6,534 bases of DNA from an uncultured Actinomycetes bacterium (GTDB lineage: Bacteria; Actinomycetota; Acidimicrobiia; Acidimicrobiales; Ilumatobacteraceae): NCBI GenBank assembly GCA_903858075.1, contig CAIOHI010000300.1, positions 1 through 6,534 of the forward strand, given 5' to 3'. Positions 1-5,467 of the stretch are shown here, one piece after another. The position numbers and the translations under genes were made by a program. The first letter of the stretch is position 1. Every line of letters starts with the position of its first letter. The notes below the pieces were generated by a model, which saw only the letters and a program-made list of their open reading frames with translations, did no database searches and was not told the origin of the DNA.

Positions 1-377
1 GCAACTCGCAGGTCGCAAGCAACTGCAAGTTGAGTGCCGGCGCCTAAGGCATGACCGTGCACCGCAGCCAAAGTGATGCACGGCAGCGACGTAAAACCGA
101 GCAAGGTTGCAGAAAGTGCGCTACCAAATTCTTCATCTTCCACCCCCGTGAGGTCGGCCCCAGCACAGAACCCTTCGCCCTCACCTGTCAACACCAGTAC
201 CCGGGCTCTCCCCCGTGCCTCTTCTTGAAATTGCTGTAAAAGGAGCAACGTGGGGTGATTCACCGCATTGCGCCGTTGTGGACGGCGAATAGTGACCACT
301 GCGACGTCTTCTTGCCACTCGAGAGTGGCAAGAATGCCATCTTTCTGAGTACCTTTTGTATTGCTCGCCTCTACCAT
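1..377 (-). CDS. Enoyl-CoA hydratase/isomerase (crotonase) family protein, C-terminus missing
   Basis: The first 125 codons of a crotonase-superfamily protein, read right to left from ATG at 375-377 and cut by the left edge. Family members act in the cytosol on acyl-CoA thioesters (hydration, isomerisation and related reactions). Visible hallmarks are a VTIRRP-x3-NAV segment near residues 28-39, the oxyanion-hole and CoA-pocket motif GFCAGADL at 69-76, and the second oxyanion segment HGHALGAG at 107-114 followed by LAVACDLRVA. In classical enoyl-CoA hydratase a catalytic Glu (Glu144 of the rat enzyme) sits in the GGGxEL segment. Here that position is Gln116, so true hydratase activity is uncertain; the second Glu position lies outside the window. 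The start is supported by a -10-like hexamer seven bases upstream. The gene diverges from the 390-2352 operon, and a long palindrome lies inside codons 15-23. Family assignment is firm; substrate is unknown. Confidence 0.93.
   Translation of the reverse strand, partial: MVEASNTKGTQKDGILATLEWQEDVAVVTIRRPQRRNAVNHPTLLLLQQFQEEARGRARVLVLTGEGEGFCAGADLTGVEDEEFGSALSATLLGFTSLPCITLAAVHGHALGAGTQLAVACDLRV
309..334. promoter_or_regulatory. Perfect 26-bp palindrome, candidate TetR-family operator
   Basis: Left arm TTCTTGCCACTC (309-320), two central bases GA (321-322), right arm GAGTGGCAAGAA (323-334). All 12 pairs match. It lies within codons 15-23 of the crotonase gene, about 43 bases into that gene and 55 bases upstream of the divergent operon's ATG at 390. 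The operon encodes a TetR-family repressor. TetR-family dimers typically bind palindromes next to their own divergent promoters, so an operator is the simplest reading. As RNA it would also form a strong hairpin early in the crotonase transcript. There is no T-run, so a terminator is unlikely. The pairing is directly seen; the binding partner is inferred. Confidence 0.6.
372..377 (+). promoter_or_regulatory. Possible -10 element (TACCAT) for the 390-2352 operon
   Basis: TACCAT matches the actinobacterial -10 pattern TANNNT and ends 12 bases before the ATG at 390, which would give a leader of about five bases. No convincing -35 is seen at the expected distance, and no Shine-Dalgarno stands before the ATG. 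It overlaps the start codon of the divergent crotonase gene. Weak call, made mainly because the operon needs a promoter here and this is the nearest match. Confidence 0.3.
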
Positions 378-384
378 CTGTGAA

Positions 385-390
385 ACCTTA
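385..390 (-). promoter_or_regulatory. Candidate leaderless -10 element (TAAGGT) of the crotonase gene
   Basis: On the minus strand TAAGGT fits TANNNT and is followed by exactly seven bases and then the ATG at 377. That places the expected transcription start on the initiating A. The same bases contain AAGG, which could instead act as a Shine-Dalgarno with an eight-base spacer, so the two readings compete. The element overlaps the first base of the divergent ATG at 390. Three other genes in the window show the same geometry. Confidence 0.45.
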
Positions 391-668
391 TGGCTTTTCC
401 TCCACCAACATCTGCATCAAACGACCCGGTACGTGTTCGTCGCCAGCAATTTGCCAAGTACACACTGCTCGCTAACCGCATCGGTTATTTGTTGTACGCG
501 GTGTCAATGGCCGTGTTCGTCATGGCATTTGCCCTGAAATTCACACCAACCATGGTCACCATCATTACGGTATGTCTCGTGATCGGATCCATTTTGTTGG
601 CACCCTCCATAGTTCTCGGTCATGCCATTAAGGCAGCCGAGCGAGAAGATCGCGAGAATGGCATATGA
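390..668 (+). CDS. Small two-helix inner-membrane protein of unknown function
   Basis: A 92-aa protein with two clear hydrophobic segments, about residues 27-51 and 54-80, separated by a short turn containing Lys50 and Pro53. The N-terminal 26 residues are rich in Arg/Lys (PVRVRRQQFAK) and the C-terminus is charged (KAAEREDRENGI). By the positive-inside rule both ends should face the cytoplasm. No enzymatic motif or signal peptide is visible. The start is the only reasonable one, because an in-frame TGA sits at 381-383. It is the first gene of the operon, and its TGA overlaps the ATG of the TetR gene in ATGA (665-668), a classic translational-coupling arrangement. Pairing with the regulator suggests a linked role, for example a partner or target of that regulation. 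I recall similar short proteins beside TetR genes in Actinobacteria, but I cannot name a family with confidence. Confidence 0.85.
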   Translation: MAFPPPTSASNDPVRVRRQQFAKYTLLANRIGYLLYAVSMAVFVMAFALKFTPTMVTIITVCLVIGSILLAPSIVLGHAIKAAEREDRENGI

Positions 669-1267
669 GCATGACCACACCAGCACGCTTAACCGCCGCA
701 GATCGACGCGAGCAACTGCTCCAAGTAGCCCTCAGTGTTTTCGCCCAGCATGGGTATCACACAACTTCAATGAACGATATTGCCGATGCTGCTGGCGTAA
801 CGAAGCCGGTTTTGTATCAGCACTTCGACTCCAAGCGTGCGCTCTACATTGCCGTGCTCGATGCTGTTGGCAAAAACATGATTCATGCCATTACTGCAGC
901 TACAAAAAGTGTGCCTACCGGCAAAGCACAAACTGCTGCCGGAATGGTCGCCTACTTCGAATGGCTCTCGAGTGACCCAAATGCATTCTCATTGCTCTTT
1001 GGTGGAGGCACCCGCCGCGACGAAGAATTCGCAGTCGTTGCCCGCAATGTAGAGAAGTCTGTTGCAGAACTCATTGCGCCTCTCATTGAGGCTGGAGTCG
1101 ATGCCGACTATCAGCGCATGGTTGCCCACGCACTGATTGGCATGAGCGAAGGTGTTGCGCGTCACCTCATACAGCGCCACGAACCTTTTGATGCCCACAT
1201 CGTTGGTGAGCAACTTGCGTCACTGGCATGGGCCGGGCTGAGGGCAGTTGGGCGTCAGCCCGAGTAG
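665..1267 (+). CDS. TetR/AcrR-family transcriptional regulator
   Basis: A 200-aa protein of normal length for the family. The N-terminal DNA-binding domain (about residues 12-60) has the expected pattern: RREQLLQVALSVFAQHGY for helix 1, then TSMNDIADAAGVTKPVLYQHF (about 34-54) for the helix-turn-helix, then DSKRALY. The rest (about 65-200) is a helical ligand-binding and dimerisation domain with no recognisable ligand signature. The start overlaps the stop of the upstream membrane-protein gene; a second ATG at 671 could also serve. The probable role is a repressor of its own operon and possibly of the divergent crotonase gene, acting at the palindrome at 309-334. Next to a crotonase gene, an acyl-CoA or fatty-acid-like effector is plausible, but nothing in the sequence proves it. 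The TAG stop is shared with a candidate -10 for the next gene. Confidence 0.95.
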   Translation: MSMTTPARLTAADRREQLLQVALSVFAQHGYHTTSMNDIADAAGVTKPVLYQHFDSKRALYIAVLDAVGKNMIHAITAATKSVPTGKAQTAAGMVAYFEWLSSDPNAFSLLFGGGTRRDEEFAVVARNVEKSVAELIAPLIEAGVDADYQRMVAHALIGMSEGVARHLIQRHEPFDAHIVGEQLASLAWAGLRAVGRQPE

Positions 1268-1270
1268 GCT
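1265..1270 (+). promoter_or_regulatory. Candidate leaderless -10 element (TAGGCT) of the dtxR-family gene
   Basis: TAGGCT fits TANNNT, includes the TAG stop codon of the TetR gene, and ends six bases before the ATG at 1277. No Shine-Dalgarno is visible before that ATG, and the nine-base gap between genes is too short to need one if the message is leaderless. An internal promoter would let the metal regulator and lipoprotein be expressed separately from the TetR gene. There is no clear -35 hexamer. Confidence 0.4.
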
Positions 1271-1276
1271 CGTTTT

Positions 1277-1942
1277 ATGGCCGCACCTGGCGAACATCAT
1301 CCGGCATTTGAGGAATATTGCGAATGCATCTACGAGCTTCTTGAAGAAAACGTAGAGGTTATTCAAGCGCGCATCGTTGAGCGCCTTCAAGTTTCGCGCC
1401 CTTCCGTATCGGAAATGATGAAGCGAATGGAAGCCGAAGGTCTCATTGCACTTTCTGGCTCAAGCATTGCACTCACTGAAACTGGTGAAAAACTTGCTCA
1501 ACGCACCGTTCGACGTCACCGCATTGCTGAAAGATTCCTTACCGATATTTTGGGTCTGTCATGGGCGCACGCACATCACGAAGCAGGTCGCTGGGAACAC
1601 GTCATGTCATCCGAAGTGGAAATGGCAATGGACCGAGTATTGGGCAACCCCACAACATGCCCGCATGGAAACCCCATCCCAGGGTCCCAATACTTAGCCA
1701 CGTTGGTAATGCGCTTGGTAGATGTTGCTCCTGGCCGTGGCTTTACCGTCGACCGCATTCCTGAAGAACTCGAGTTCACTCCTGGTCTTTTAGAGTTTTT
1801 AGAAACCGCTGAAATTCATCCGGGCAAGTCTGGAATGGTCTCCGCTACATCACCCGACGGCAGTGTCACTGTAGAAATCGATGGCCAACGCATTGGTGTT
1901 GGCTCTTTTGCTAGTGCTCGAATCTTGGTAACAGCACAGTGA
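1277..1942 (+). CDS. DtxR/IdeR/MntR-family metal-dependent transcriptional regulator
   Basis: A 221-aa protein, close to the length of DtxR (226 aa). It has an N-terminal winged helix (about residues 10-68; VERLQVSRPSVSEMMKRMEAEGLI is the helix-turn-helix), a metal-binding dimerisation domain (about 70-138) and a C-terminal FeoA/SH3-like domain (about 170-219; HPGKSGMV...VTVEIDGQRIGV). It regulates genes when bound to Fe(II) or Mn(II). Aligning by eye, His81, Glu85, His100, Glu107 and His108 match DtxR ligands His79, Glu83, His98, Glu105 and His106. Glu13 replaces Met10, as MntR has Asp8, and Glu16 matches MntR Glu11. The position of DtxR Cys102 (Glu99 in MntR) is Gly104, so that ligand is missing. 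Cys128 and His130 in TTCPHGNPIP may contribute instead. Metal preference therefore cannot be settled. Its TGA overlaps the lipoprotein start, suggesting a metal-related partner. Confidence 0.95.
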   Translation: MAAPGEHHPAFEEYCECIYELLEENVEVIQARIVERLQVSRPSVSEMMKRMEAEGLIALSGSSIALTETGEKLAQRTVRRHRIAERFLTDILGLSWAHAHHEAGRWEHVMSSEVEMAMDRVLGNPTTCPHGNPIPGSQYLATLVMRLVDVAPGRGFTVDRIPEELEFTPGLLEFLETAEIHPGKSGMVSATSPDGSVTVEIDGQRIGVGSFASARILVTAQ

Positions 1943-2352
1943 AGAAATCTGCTTTACTCGGCCTCTGCGCTGTAGTCGTGTTAAGTAGTTGTGCCACTAA
2001 ATACGACAGTGGTGCAAATGCACCCGCAACAACTTCCCCAAGCGCATCCACCACTACAACCATTCCGCGCGGAAGCACCGAAGAGTTGTTTGAACAATTG
2101 CTGCAGACCGGCAAAGAAGTGGGAAATGACGTTGCGCAAGGCGACATGCGCACTGCGCGAACAAAACTTGCCGACATCAAAGCAATTTGGATTGGCATTC
2201 AGCCACAAATAGCCAACGTGTCTGAAGAACTCTTGGACGACACACAACGCATGATCAATTTGTTTACAACTGCGGTTGACCGTAAACGCCCAGCCGATGC
2301 CGACAAGGCAATGCGATTTCTACCCAGTCTTGTTTCAGCAATAGTGAATTAA
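1939..2352 (+). CDS. Small secreted lipoprotein, helical domain, unknown function
   Basis: A 137-aa protein starting at GTG (1939), which overlaps the DtxR-family stop in GTGA, so translation is probably coupled. The N-terminus MKKSALLGLCAVVVLSSC is a lipoprotein signal peptide. The lipobox is Leu15-Ser16-Ser17-Cys18, with Cys18 the expected lipidated residue, placing the mature protein on the outer face of the cytoplasmic membrane. A Ser/Thr/Pro/Ala-rich flexible linker (about 22-45) follows. The remaining roughly 90 residues look like amphipathic helices (EELFEQLLQTGKEV, MRTARTKLADIKAIW, EELLDDTQRMINLFTTAV). The alternating helical style recalls periplasmic helical-bundle domains of some iron-uptake proteins, and its coupling to a metal regulator fits that. 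No metal-binding motif is visible, however, and I do not assign a family. The stop TAA overlaps the convergent helD stop. Confidence 0.9.
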   Translation: MKKSALLGLCAVVVLSSCATKYDSGANAPATTSPSASTTTTIPRGSTEELFEQLLQTGKEVGNDVAQGDMRTARTKLADIKAIWIGIQPQIANVSEELLDDTQRMINLFTTAVDRKRPADADKAMRFLPSLVSAIVN

Positions 2353-4481
2353 TACACCATGCACGGCGGTAGTGGCCGAAGATGCACAACGGTGAGACGC
2401 TGAGTTGGCCGAGTGAGCGCAACATACAAAGCACGCAGCCCCATCGTTTCAATTTCCACGATGTCTTGAGGCTCCACCACAACTACACCATCGAGCTCTA
2501 AGCCCTTCACCAAACTCACTGGCACCACAGTAAGACCTGTATCGAGTGCAGTATTTGCCGCCTTGCCGTGGTTCATACCAGCAGCGCTGAGCGCATCGGA
2601 AACTGCAGACACCATGTTGTCGGGGCAAACAACAGCAACATTGCCCACAGGAAGTTCTTCAATAAGAGCTTTTGTTTCTGCGGTCACAGCATCGAGCAAC
2701 GTGTCACCATTTTGCGCAGCATTCACAATGCGCGGGCCAGCATCGCCTTCGCGCACCGATTGTGGAGAACGCAAGCCAGGAGCTGCAGCATGCATCACCT
2801 TGTCGGCCAGTTCCATAATTTGTGCCGGAATGCGATAGCCCACAGAAAGCCCCACGACCCGCTGCTCTTTACGATCGGGCAAATACCGCAAAACATCGGC
2901 CCACGATTCTGGCGCGAGCGCACCCGTTGCTTGGGCCATATCGCCCACAATGGTCATGGAACCATTCAGTGAACGCCGCGACACCATTTGTAACTGCATT
3001 GGGGTGAGGTCTTGGACTTCGTCAATGACAATGTGGCCATAGGTACGAATTTCATCTGATTCGTCAATTTTCCCATTTTTGCCAGGCAACGGACCAAGAA
3101 CTTCAAAGGCATCGTCGAGAACAGCAACATCGTGTTCGCTGAATCGAGCCGACTCAATATCTTGCGTGCGCTCGCGATACAGCGATGTGTACTCTGCTTC
3201 ACTCAAAATATTTTCTGCAGCTAAACGCAACAATGCTTTAGAGCCATAGAGATCGTTCAACAATTGTGCAGGAGTCAGCAACGGCCACATCCGTTCCATT
3301 GCAATACGGAATTCAGGCAATGGTCGTACAGAGTCTTTCAATTCCGAAAGAGAAACACCCGGGTCGCGCCACGATGCTCCTAAGGCTTGCAGTACTTCTG
3401 TTTCTACCCATTTGCGTGCAGCGTTGTGCCGACGAAAGCGACGCCTGCCTTGGCGCACAATGTTTGCAGCATCTTGTGCACTTAAACGTACGTATCCAGA
3501 TCTAAAGGGCAGTTGTAAATTGTCGCGCAACGGACGCTCACGGTCGCTCACAGCCTTGGTGATGACCTTCGACATGCGCATGTCGCCTTTCACGCGTGCG
3601 GCAAGCACCGCGTCGCGTGCACCATAGGTAACACTGGGCACTAAATCGCTGAGTACTACTTGCTGTACGCCTGCTTCACCCAAGCTGGGCAGCACGCGTT
3701 CGATGTAGCGCAAGAACACGCGGTTAGGCCCAATGACCAATACGCCTTGAGCTTCTAACGGAAAGCGAAAGGTGTAAAGCAAATATGCAGCACGATGCAA
3801 AGCAACAACAGTTTTTCCTGTTCCTGGTCCGCCTTGGACCACCAACACTCCTGCTTGCGGTGAGCGAATAATTTCATCTTGCTCACTTTGAATGGTGGCC
3901 ACAATGTCGCCGAGTTGACCCGTACGACCACGTTGCAACGCAGCCAACAAAGTGCTGTAGCCACGTAAGTTTTGTTGCGCACCACTCTCGGTGGTTGTGG
4001 TGGGCCCATCACTACCAATGCCAACATGGCCTTGCCCGAAAAGTTCGTCTTCAATGCCCAGCAGTTCGTGTCCTTGCACCGAGAAGTGCCGACGTCGTGC
4101 GAGTCCCATCGTTTCGCGACCTGTCGCGCGGTAAAAAGGTTCAGCAACTGGGGCGCGCCAGTCGACAACAACTGGCTCGCGATTTTGGTCTGATACAGCT
4201 AAGCGACCAATGTGAAAGCTCTCAAGTGCATCGGGGCTTTCCGCAAAACGGTCGATACGCCCGAAGACCAACGCGGCATCGCCAAGGTCGAGAGCTGTTA
4301 ACCGATTCACCAGGGCCTCGTCGAAAACATCGCGCTCGTAGCGGGCTTGGAACGTACCTCCACGGCCGGCCTCGCTCAGGTCGCGCAGTTTCCAGGCATC
4401 AGTCTTACTGAGTTCCAAGCATTCATAGGCATGATCAATAAATGCCTGTTCTGCTGCAATATCGGGGTGCTGTGCGCTCAT
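2349..4481 (-). CDS. helD: HelD-type ATPase, RNA polymerase recycling factor (UvrD/Rep-like superfamily 1)
   Basis: A 710-aa protein from ATG at 4479-4481, with an AGG six bases upstream. HelD proteins bind RNA polymerase through the secondary and primary channels and use ATP to clear it from stalled nucleic acid; some actinobacterial members (HelR) protect against rifamycins. The N-terminal arm (about 5-80) fits the coiled-coil region, followed by the family signature VVVDWRAPVAEPFYRAT at about 104-120. Walker A GGPGTGKT is at 217-224 and Walker B DEVQD at 487-491. Motif III IVGDMAQ is near 511-517, the arginine-containing GYRIP near 548-552, VKGLELDGVVV near 658-668 and LYVALTRPTQRL near 685-696. 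The segment between the ATPase halves matches the HelD-specific insertion in position. Length matches actinobacterial HelD (M. smegmatis about 736 aa). All key ATPase motifs are intact. It is monocistronic, convergent with the lipoprotein gene. Confidence 0.95.
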   Translation of the reverse strand: MSAQHPDIAAEQAFIDHAYECLELSKTDAWKLRDLSEAGRGGTFQARYERDVFDEALVNRLTALDLGDAALVFGRIDRFAESPDALESFHIGRLAVSDQNREPVVVDWRAPVAEPFYRATGRETMGLARRRHFSVQGHELLGIEDELFGQGHVGIGSDGPTTTTESGAQQNLRGYSTLLAALQRGRTGQLGDIVATIQSEQDEIIRSPQAGVLVVQGGPGTGKTVVALHRAAYLLYTFRFPLEAQGVLVIGPNRVFLRYIERVLPSLGEAGVQQVVLSDLVPSVTYGARDAVLAARVKGDMRMSKVITKAVSDRERPLRDNLQLPFRSGYVRLSAQDAANIVRQGRRRFRRHNAARKWVETEVLQALGASWRDPGVSLSELKDSVRPLPEFRIAMERMWPLLTPAQLLNDLYGSKALLRLAAENILSEAEYTSLYRERTQDIESARFSEHDVAVLDDAFEVLGPLPGKNGKIDESDEIRTYGHIVIDEVQDLTPMQLQMVSRRSLNGSMTIVGDMAQATGALAPESWADVLRYLPDRKEQRVVGLSVGYRIPAQIMELADKVMHAAAPGLRSPQSVREGDAGPRIVNAAQNGDTLLDAVTAETKALIEELPVGNVAVVCPDNMVSAVSDALSAAGMNHGKAANTALDTGLTVVPVSLVKGLELDGVVVVEPQDIVEIETMGLRALYVALTRPTQRLTVVHLRPLPPCMVY

Positions 4482-4507
4482 AAAAGACCTGATTTTGGGG
4501 TGCTCAG

Positions 4508-4513
4508 AGCCTA
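4508..4513 (-). promoter_or_regulatory. Possible helD -10 element (TAGGCT)
   Basis: Minus-strand TAGGCT fits TANNNT and lies 26 bases before the ATG at 4481. This would give a leader of about 20 bases containing the weak AGG Shine-Dalgarno at 4488-4490. No good -35 is seen. I also looked for the rifamycin-associated palindromic element known upstream of some helR genes and saw none. Confidence 0.25.
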
Positions 4514-4598
4514 CCTGCCCTACTTCACACAATGACAGTGACTATGAGATCACAAAACAGCACCATATTTCGGCGAAAAACCTCTTTCTTTTCTGCAA

Positions 4599-4604
4599 TA
4601 GGGT
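4599..4604 (+). promoter_or_regulatory. Possible -10 element (TAGGGT) for the secreted-protein gene
   Basis: TAGGGT fits TANNNT and lies 35 bases before the ATG at 4640. The resulting leader of about 28 bases would contain the purine-rich Shine-Dalgarno AAGGA at 4624-4628 (11-base spacer). No clear -35 hexamer is present. The Shine-Dalgarno here contrasts with the other independent starts in the window, most of which lack one. Confidence 0.3.
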
Positions 4605-4639
4605 GGGCTCACCTTTGTAGGGGAAGGACACTTTCCTCT

Positions 4640-5467
4640 ATGCGCACGCCACTCCTACTTTCCGCTTGCATCTTCATTTCTGCGCTTGGCGTTCTGTCAC
4701 GCATTGCGCACGGTGCACCTACCGATATCGATGTCACCGGCGATGTTGTGGGAAACACCATTTTTGCTGGGGTCACATTCAACTCTGACAGCACAACAAC
4801 CGAATCGCGTTGCACGTGGAATACCACCGTTATTTCCGACAAAAAGCATGAACCATATTCATTTACTGTTCGCAATGGCATTACTTACCGTTGGTACGTG
4901 CGTACCTGTGCACCCACCGTTGCTGGCCAACCTTACGCTCTCAGTTTTCACTGGATACCTGTGATTGCAGAGTCAACATTGGCAGAACAAGCCGCTGCAC
5001 ATTCATGGAACACTTTGCCTGTTCCGTTTGTGAACACTGCACCACCCACTCAACGAGCACTTGTGAAATTACCTATGTGGTGGTGGGTAACAAGTAGTTC
5101 ATGGCGCACTGTTTCTACCACTGCATGGATACCCACACCTCGCGGAATAGTGACTGTCACTGTTACTGCTAAACCCAACACGCTCTTGGTGAACCCTGGT
5201 GACACAGAAGCAGCCAACAACGGAAAATTTACTTGTTCAGGTCCGGGTAGAGCATGGCGCGAAAGTGATGGCGACGATGCAAAAAGTAATTGCATGTACA
5301 CCTACGAACACAGTTCCTCACGCAAAACATGGAATGCCAGTGTTGCAATCCGTTGGTCGGTTTCGTGGAAATCAAACCTCGGGAAAAAAGGAACGCTTCC
5401 TTCTGTTACGACGACCCGTCGTATTCCTGTAGTGGTCGGAGAAATTCAAGCTCTTGTGACTGAATAA
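4640..5467 (+). CDS. Secreted Trp-rich PKD/Ig-like protein of actinobacterial type
   Basis: A 275-aa exported protein. I chose ATG at 4640 because it directly precedes a Sec signal peptide (MRTPLLLSACIFISALGVLSRIAHG, probable cleavage after Ala-His-Gly at residue 25) and follows AAGGA. The frame stays open upstream to 4532, but that extension would bury the signal peptide. The N-terminal half is beta-rich with Cys58 and Cys90. Then comes a Pro-rich turn and LVKLPMWWWV (about 141-150), a strand-rich VTVTVTAKP region, Cys199 and Cys218 flanking GPGRAW...SNCMYTYEHSS, and the end RWSVSW...LPSVTTTRRIPVVVGEIQAL. The LPxWWWV, CxGPG, CxYTYxxSS and VxEIQAL spacing resembles secreted PKD-like proteins that I recall from Actinobacteria. 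The two cysteine pairs probably form disulfides. Function is unknown. It ends directly against the convergent gene. Confidence 0.88.
   Translation: MRTPLLLSACIFISALGVLSRIAHGAPTDIDVTGDVVGNTIFAGVTFNSDSTTTESRCTWNTTVISDKKHEPYSFTVRNGITYRWYVRTCAPTVAGQPYALSFHWIPVIAESTLAEQAAAHSWNTLPVPFVNTAPPTQRALVKLPMWWWVTSSSWRTVSTTAWIPTPRGIVTVTVTAKPNTLLVNPGDTEAANNGKFTCSGPGRAWRESDGDDAKSNCMYTYEHSSSRKTWNASVAIRWSVSWKSNLGKKGTLPSVTTTRRIPVVVGEIQALVTE

Noticed and set aside
51..239. Plus-strand 62-codon open frame
   Set aside because: It lies opposite the crotonase gene, whose translation carries clear family motifs.
3995..4411. Plus-strand 138-codon open frame
   Set aside because: Antisense to the N-terminal part of helD, Arg/His-rich and without any family pattern; a shadow frame.
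4482..4532. Longer helD beginning at TTG 4532
   Set aside because: It adds 17 unremarkable residues. The ATG at 4481 has an AGG six bases upstream and begins where HelD-like sequence begins.
4532..4639. N-terminal extension of the secreted protein from ATG 4532
   Set aside because: It would place 36 residues before a clear Sec signal peptide and run through the likely promoter and Shine-Dalgarno; ATG 4640 fits better.
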